This document shows, in pieces, positions 32,080-35,713 of a DNA stretch of 35,713 bases (positions are counted from its first letter, which is position 1; the number at the start of each line of letters is the position of its first letter). The notes beneath the pieces are model-generated. The model was not told where the DNA came from, ran no database searches, and was given only the letters and a program-made list of their open reading frames with translations. The DNA is taken from assembly GCA_002937555.1 (NCBI GenBank), contig PTKB01000003.1, positions 1 to 35,713 on the forward strand. The letters run 5' to 3'. The DNA is from Alphaproteobacteria bacterium MarineAlpha10_Bin2 (GTDB lineage: Bacteria > Pseudomonadota > Alphaproteobacteria > UBA828). The translations under genes and the position numbers were made by a program.

Positions 32080-32616
32080 ATGGCCAATCCCGACCCGGCA
32101 ACACTGAACCTGCCCAATGGTTTCATTCCCGAAACCAAGCAGATTTGCATCGTCACGCGGGATTTGGACGCCATGGTGCGGCGCTATGCCGATAAGCTCG
32201 GCATCGGTCCGTGGTGGGTCAACGAATACCGCCCGCCTGAGCTGACCGACACCACTTATCGCGGAGAGCCCTCGACGTTCAGCATGCGCCTGGCGCTGGC
32301 CTGGACCGGTGTGCTCAATTGGGAAATCATCCAGCCGCTCGAAGGCCCGAGCATCTACCACGATTTTCTCGAGCGCAACGAAGAAGGCATGCAACATGTC
32401 GGCATCCTCCTCAGCGATCTCGGCATGACCTGGGACGAATGCCATGAGGCCTTCGAGGCGCGCGGCTTCGCGCCGATCATGGCCGGGCGCTGGAAGCGCG
32501 TCCGCTTTTGCTATTACGACACGTTAGAGGCCACCGGCACCACCATCGAGGTGATCGACCGGCCCGCCGATTTTGAACGCCCGGCGCCGGAATATTGGTA
32601 TCCCGAACCGGCCTGA
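32080..32616 (+). CDS. VOC superfamily protein (glyoxalase/dioxygenase-like)
   Basis: This 178-residue protein has two beta-alpha-beta-beta-beta modules. KQICIVTRDLDAMVRRYADK with LGIGPWWV opens the first, and EGMQHVGILLSDLGMTWDEC the second. Putative metal ligands are the Glu of WEIIQP, the His of MQHVGI and the Glu of TIEVID; the first module has Gln where a His often sits. GAAGGGG precedes the ATG. It is co-transcribed with the molybdenum hydroxylase gene, so it may be a lyase, epimerase or isomerase acting on its product. Methylmalonyl-CoA epimerase-like members share the ICIVTRDLDAMVRRY look. Function undetermined. Confidence 0.85.
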   Translation: MANPDPATLNLPNGFIPETKQICIVTRDLDAMVRRYADKLGIGPWWVNEYRPPELTDTTYRGEPSTFSMRLALAWTGVLNWEIIQPLEGPSIYHDFLERNEEGMQHVGILLSDLGMTWDECHEAFEARGFAPIMAGRWKRVRFCYYDTLEATGTTIEVIDRPADFERPAPEYWYPEPA

Positions 32617-32625
32617 GGCCGACCC

Positions 32626-33438
32626 TTAGCGGCCCTTCCATTCAGGATTCCGTTTCTCGAGAAAGGCCGAGATTCCTTCCTTCGCGTCTTCCGACTGGAT
32701 GGCGCGGACGATGACCTCGTCGACATATTCATAGGCCTCGTCGAGCGGCATGGTGAGCTGGCGGTAGAACGAGCGTTTGCCCATGGCGAGAGAATGCGGC
32801 GACTTGCTGGCGATGAGCGCCGCCAGTTCACCGACCCGCGCGTCCAGTCGATCCGGCGCCACCGCCTCGTTGATGAGGCCGAAGCGGAGCGCCGTCTCGG
32901 CGTCCTGCAGTTCGCCGGTCAGCAGCATCTGCATGGCGTGTTTGGGGGCGATGGTGCGGCTCAATGCCACCTGCGGCGACAGGCACCAGAGGCCGATGTT
33001 CACCCCCGGCGTGGCGAAGCGCGCTTCCGTCGACGCCACCGCGAGATCGCAGGTCGCCATGAGTTGGCACCCGGCCGCCGTGGCCACGCCATGCACCTTG
33101 GCGATGATCGGTTTCGACAGCTTGAGCATGCTTTGCATCATGTGCGAGCAGGCGCGGTTGGCGGCGAGCTTCGTCGGCGGGTCCTCCATGGCGTCGATCG
33201 ATTCATTGAGGTCATGGCCGGTGCAGAACAAGCGGCCCGAGGCCGCCAGCACCACCACGCGCACGGAAGCATCATTGTCGATCTCGTCCCAAGCGGCCTG
33301 CAGCGTATCCACCAGTTCGTGCGACAGGCTGTTGCCGGATTTCGGCCGATTCAACGTAAGCGTCGCGATGCCGTCCAAGTCACTGCGCAGGAGAACCGGC
33401 TCCGCCGCCTCAGATATCTCCGCCTTCTCTGTCGCCAT
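32626..33438 (-). CDS. Enoyl-CoA hydratase-related protein lacking catalytic glutamates
   Basis: The 270-residue crotonase-fold protein starts with AAGGAG upstream of the ATG at 33438. The CoA/oxyanion segments FCTGHDLNESID (near 71-82) and GVATAAGCQLMATCD (near 117-131) are present. The first catalytic Glu of hydratases is Gln125 here. The second position, in FATPGVNIGL, is Gly145, so neither general acid/base of enoyl-CoA hydratase is present. The pattern resembles ECHDC3-like proteins. It could be an isomerase, hydrolase or binding protein. It lies 13 bases downstream of the pyruvate carboxylase stop, so the two are probably one operon. Confidence 0.87.
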   Translation of the reverse strand: MATEKAEISEAAEPVLLRSDLDGIATLTLNRPKSGNSLSHELVDTLQAAWDEIDNDASVRVVVLAASGRLFCTGHDLNESIDAMEDPPTKLAANRACSHMMQSMLKLSKPIIAKVHGVATAAGCQLMATCDLAVASTEARFATPGVNIGLWCLSPQVALSRTIAPKHAMQMLLTGELQDAETALRFGLINEAVAPDRLDARVGELAALIASKSPHSLAMGKRSFYRQLTMPLDEAYEYVDEVIVRAIQSEDAKEGISAFLEKRNPEWKGR

Positions 33439-33451
33439 GATTCCGCTCCTT

Positions 33452-35713
33452 CTAAGGGTCCGCCGCCAATTCCATCATCAAATCCTTGGCTGCGACCGTC
33501 ACGCCGGCTTGCGTCACGATGCGCTGCACAGTGCCGGCGCGCTCGGCATGCACCGCAGTTTCCATTTTCATCGCCTCGATGGCGAACAGCACGTCGCCGC
33601 GCGCCACGGTTTCGCCCTCGCTGTGGAACACCTTGACCACCATGCCCGGCATCGGCGCCGCGACATGGTCGGGATTGCCTTCTTCCGCCTTGGGCAGCGC
33701 CTCATGGGTGGCGCCGGCGCTGAGATCGTCGATCTGAATATTACGCGGCTGACCGTTAAGCTCGAAAAATACCGTGCGGTGGCCCTGGTCATCGCCCTCG
33801 CCGAGAGCAAGAAAACGGATGATGAATTGCCGGCCGCGGGCAATATCGAGTGTTACCTCCTCGCCCGGCGCCATGCCGTAGAAAAACACATGGGTCGGCA
33901 GCACGCTGACATCGCCGAAGCGCCGGCGGTGCTTGGCATAGTCCTCGAACACCTTGGGATACATCAGATAAGACGCGAATTCCGTATCCCGGATTTGCCG
34001 GCCCACATTGTGTTCGGCCTCGGCACGGAGCGCGGCCATATCGGCGCTCTCGAGCACCGAGCCGGGGCGCACCGTCAGCGGCTCGCGGCCTTTCAGCACT
34101 TTCTTTTGCAGCGCTTCCGGGAAGCCGCCCTGCGGTTGGCCGAGCTCGCCGGCAAAGAACGAAACCACCGATTCCGGAAAGGCGATCTCGCGTTCCGGAT
34201 CGAGAACGTCTTCGGGCGTGAGACCGCTGGTCACCATCAGGAGCGCCATGTCGCCCACCACTTTCGAGGTCGGCGTTACCTTGACGATGTCGCCGAACAT
34301 TTCGTTGACCTGAGCATAGGCCGTGGCCACTTCCGGCCAGCGCTCATCGGCGACGCCGAGCCCGCGCGCCTGCTCCCTGAGATTGGTGTATTGCCCGCCC
34401 GGCATGGCGTGAACGTAGACATCCGAGGTGCCGGAGCGAATCTCGCTTTCGAAGGCGTAATAGCCGCGCCGCACTTGCTCCCAATAGTGCGACAGTTCGC
34501 GTACCGCGCCCTGATCGAGGCCGCTGTCGTTGGCGGTGTGCTCAAGCGCCGCGTTGACCGAGCCGAAGCTCGGTTGCGAGGTGAGGCCAGAGAGCGCATC
34601 CATGGCCAGGTCGACCGCATCCACGCCGGCTTCCACCGCGGCGATCACGCTTGCAGCGGCGATGCCGCTGGTGTCATGAGTGTGGAAATGAATTGGCAGA
34701 CCGGTTTCCTGTTTGAGCGCCGTGATTAACTTTGTCGCCGCCGCCGGCTTGCACAAGCCGGCCATGTCCTTGACCGCGAGGATATGCGCGCCGGCTGCTT
34801 CGAGCTCACGCGCCATGGTGAGATAATAGGCGAGATCATACTTTGTCCGCGCCGGGTCGGTGATATCGCCGGTGTAACAGATCGCCGCTTCGCACAGCTT
34901 GCCGGACTCGATCACCGCGTCCATGGCGACGCGCATGTTTTCCACCCAGTTGAGGGAATCAAATATGCGGAACAAGTCGATCCCGCCATCCGCCGCTTGC
35001 TGCACGAAATAGCGCACCACATTGTCGGGATAGTTGGTGTAGCCGACGCCGTTGGAAGCGCGCAGCAGCATTTGCAGGAGGAGATTGGGCATCGCCTCGC
35101 GGAACGCGCTCAAGCGCTGCCACGGGTCTTCCTTGAGGAAGCGCATCGCCACGTCGAAGGTGGCGCCGCCCCAGCATTCGACCGACAGGAGATCGGGCAG
35201 CAGATGCGCATAGGCGGGCGCGGCGGCGAGCAGATCATAGCTTCGCATGCGCGTCGCCAACAGCGACTGATGCGCATCGCGCAGGCTGGTGTCGGTAAGC
35301 AGCACCTGATCCTGGGCGCGCATCCAATCGGCGAACCCGGCGGCGCCCAGTTCGGCAAGGCGTTGGCGCGACCCGGGCTTGATTTCGCCTTTGAGCCCGT
35401 CGGGCTTGATCGGCAGCCGGGCCGGCGGGCCGATTGGGCGGCCCGCGACTTCCGGATTGCCGTTGACGATGACGTCACCGATGAAGCGCAGCAGACGCGT
35501 TGCGCGGTCGCGCCGTTTGGCGAAATGGAAGAGCTCCGGCGTCTCGTCGATGAAGCGGGTGGTGTAGTCGCCGCCGCGGAACTTGGCATGGCTCAGGAGC
35601 GTTTCCAGGAACGCCAAATTTGTGCGCACGCCGCGAATACGGAATTCTCTGAGCGCCCGATCCATGCGCTGAATGGCTTCGTCCGGTGTTGGCGCCCAGG
35701 AGGTCACTTTTTC
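33452..35713 (-). CDS. pyc: Pyruvate carboxylase, carboxyltransferase and biotin domains (5' end beyond window)
   Basis: The visible 753 residues are the C-terminal two-thirds of a single-chain pyruvate carboxylase, the biotin enzyme making oxaloacetate from pyruvate. From the right edge come the end of the biotin carboxylase domain (MDRALREFRIRGVRTNLAFL), the carboxyltransferase barrel (LLTDTSLRDAHQSLLATRMR, KDMAGLCKP, then HFHTHDTSG for metal binding), the PYC_OADA helper region and the biotinyl domain. The biotin lysine is in EAMKMET, 37 residues before the C-terminus. A frame-internal GTG near 35707 is not a real start, since the sequence is continuous with the carboxylase domain. Catalytic motifs are intact. 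The crotonase-like gene follows closely. Confidence 0.95.
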   Translation of the reverse strand, partial: EKVTSWAPTPDEAIQRMDRALREFRIRGVRTNLAFLETLLSHAKFRGGDYTTRFIDETPELFHFAKRRDRATRLLRFIGDVIVNGNPEVAGRPIGPPARLPIKPDGLKGEIKPGSRQRLAELGAAGFADWMRAQDQVLLTDTSLRDAHQSLLATRMRSYDLLAAAPAYAHLLPDLLSVECWGGATFDVAMRFLKEDPWQRLSAFREAMPNLLLQMLLRASNGVGYTNYPDNVVRYFVQQAADGGIDLFRIFDSLNWVENMRVAMDAVIESGKLCEAAICYTGDITDPARTKYDLAYYLTMARELEAAGAHILAVKDMAGLCKPAAATKLITALKQETGLPIHFHTHDTSGIAAASVIAAVEAGVDAVDLAMDALSGLTSQPSFGSVNAALEHTANDSGLDQGAVRELSHYWEQVRRGYYAFESEIRSGTSDVYVHAMPGGQYTNLREQARGLGVADERWPEVATAYAQVNEMFGDIVKVTPTSKVVGDMALLMVTSGLTPEDVLDPEREIAFPESVVSFFAGELGQPQGGFPEALQKKVLKGREPLTVRPGSVLESADMAALRAEAEHNVGRQIRDTEFASYLMYPKVFEDYAKHRRRFGDVSVLPTHVFFYGMAPGEEVTLDIARGRQFIIRFLALGEGDDQGHRTVFFELNGQPRNIQIDDLSAGATHEALPKAEEGNPDHVAAPMPGMVVKVFHSEGETVARGDVLFAIEAMKMETAVHAERAGTVQRIVTQAGVTVAAKDLMMELAADP

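Noticed and set aside
32777..34729. Plus-strand open frame of 650 codons opposite crotonase and pyruvate carboxylase
   Set aside because: It spans two real minus-strand genes and their junction, has a low-complexity translation and no ribosome binding site.

Overview
The window is a GC-rich, tightly packed bacterial chromosome segment. Many neighbouring genes overlap at ATGA or GTGA junctions, and many have GTG starts and purine-rich ribosome binding sites. The gene mix suggests an uncultivated alphaproteobacterium, perhaps a Rhodospirillales-like, metabolically versatile heterotroph. It includes several solute-binding-protein ABC importers, crotonase and SDR enzymes, a MoxR/CoxE pair, a molybdenum hydroxylase, pyruvate carboxylase and a Co-type nitrile hydratase relative. 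That taxonomic guess is inference from gene content; no rRNA or tRNA gene is present.

Region 1 (1-14695, all on the minus strand, read right to left) is a long co-directional run. It starts with a haloalkane dehalogenase broken by a frameshift and a phytanoyl-CoA dioxygenase-like enzyme. Next is a three-gene nitrile hydratase/thiocyanate hydrolase unit, then an N-acyl-D-amino-acid deacylase and an AEC-family transporter. Glycine decarboxylase follows in its split form (gcvPA, gcvPB), then a COG3199-type NAD kinase-like protein and a complete polar-amino-acid ABC importer (ATPase, binding protein, two permeases). The last gene, cut by the window edge, is a D-apionate lactonase-family gene with its own palindromic operator-like promoter. 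The theme looks like uptake and breakdown of small organic nitrogen compounds (nitriles or amides, N-acyl amino acids, glycine).

Region 2 (14752-20999) has a plus-strand amidase behind a nested palindrome. A minus-strand operon follows: SDR, crotonase, queF (7-cyano-7-deazaguanine reductase) and a VUT-family queuosine-precursor transporter. Upstream of it lies a second minus-strand pair, a MoxR AAA+ ATPase and a CoxE-like VWA protein.

Region 3 (21107-24140) holds an MFS transporter, a scar of gene fragments with an AT-rich gap of about 430 bp, then gpt and a carboxymuconolactone decarboxylase-family gene. It ends at a terminator hairpin between convergent genes.

Region 4 (24164-29089) is a complete branched-chain-amino-acid-type (HAAT) ABC importer. 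The binding-protein gene is divergent from two ATPases and two permeases; the first ATPase has an atypical signature motif.

Region 5 (29101-35713) contains an NTF2/SnoaL-like protein and a xanthine-dehydrogenase-family molybdopterin subunit with no small subunits beside it. It also has a VOC protein, a crotonase lacking both usual catalytic glutamates, and the C-terminal part of pyruvate carboxylase running off the window end.

I see no CRISPR array, insertion sequence, phage module or defence system. The most unusual items are the split nitrile hydratase/thiocyanate hydrolase cluster with a nearby amidase, the gcvPA/gcvPB-kinase-importer operon, the lone molybdenum hydroxylase subunit near a CoxDE-like pair, and the operator upstream of the apionate lactonase gene.
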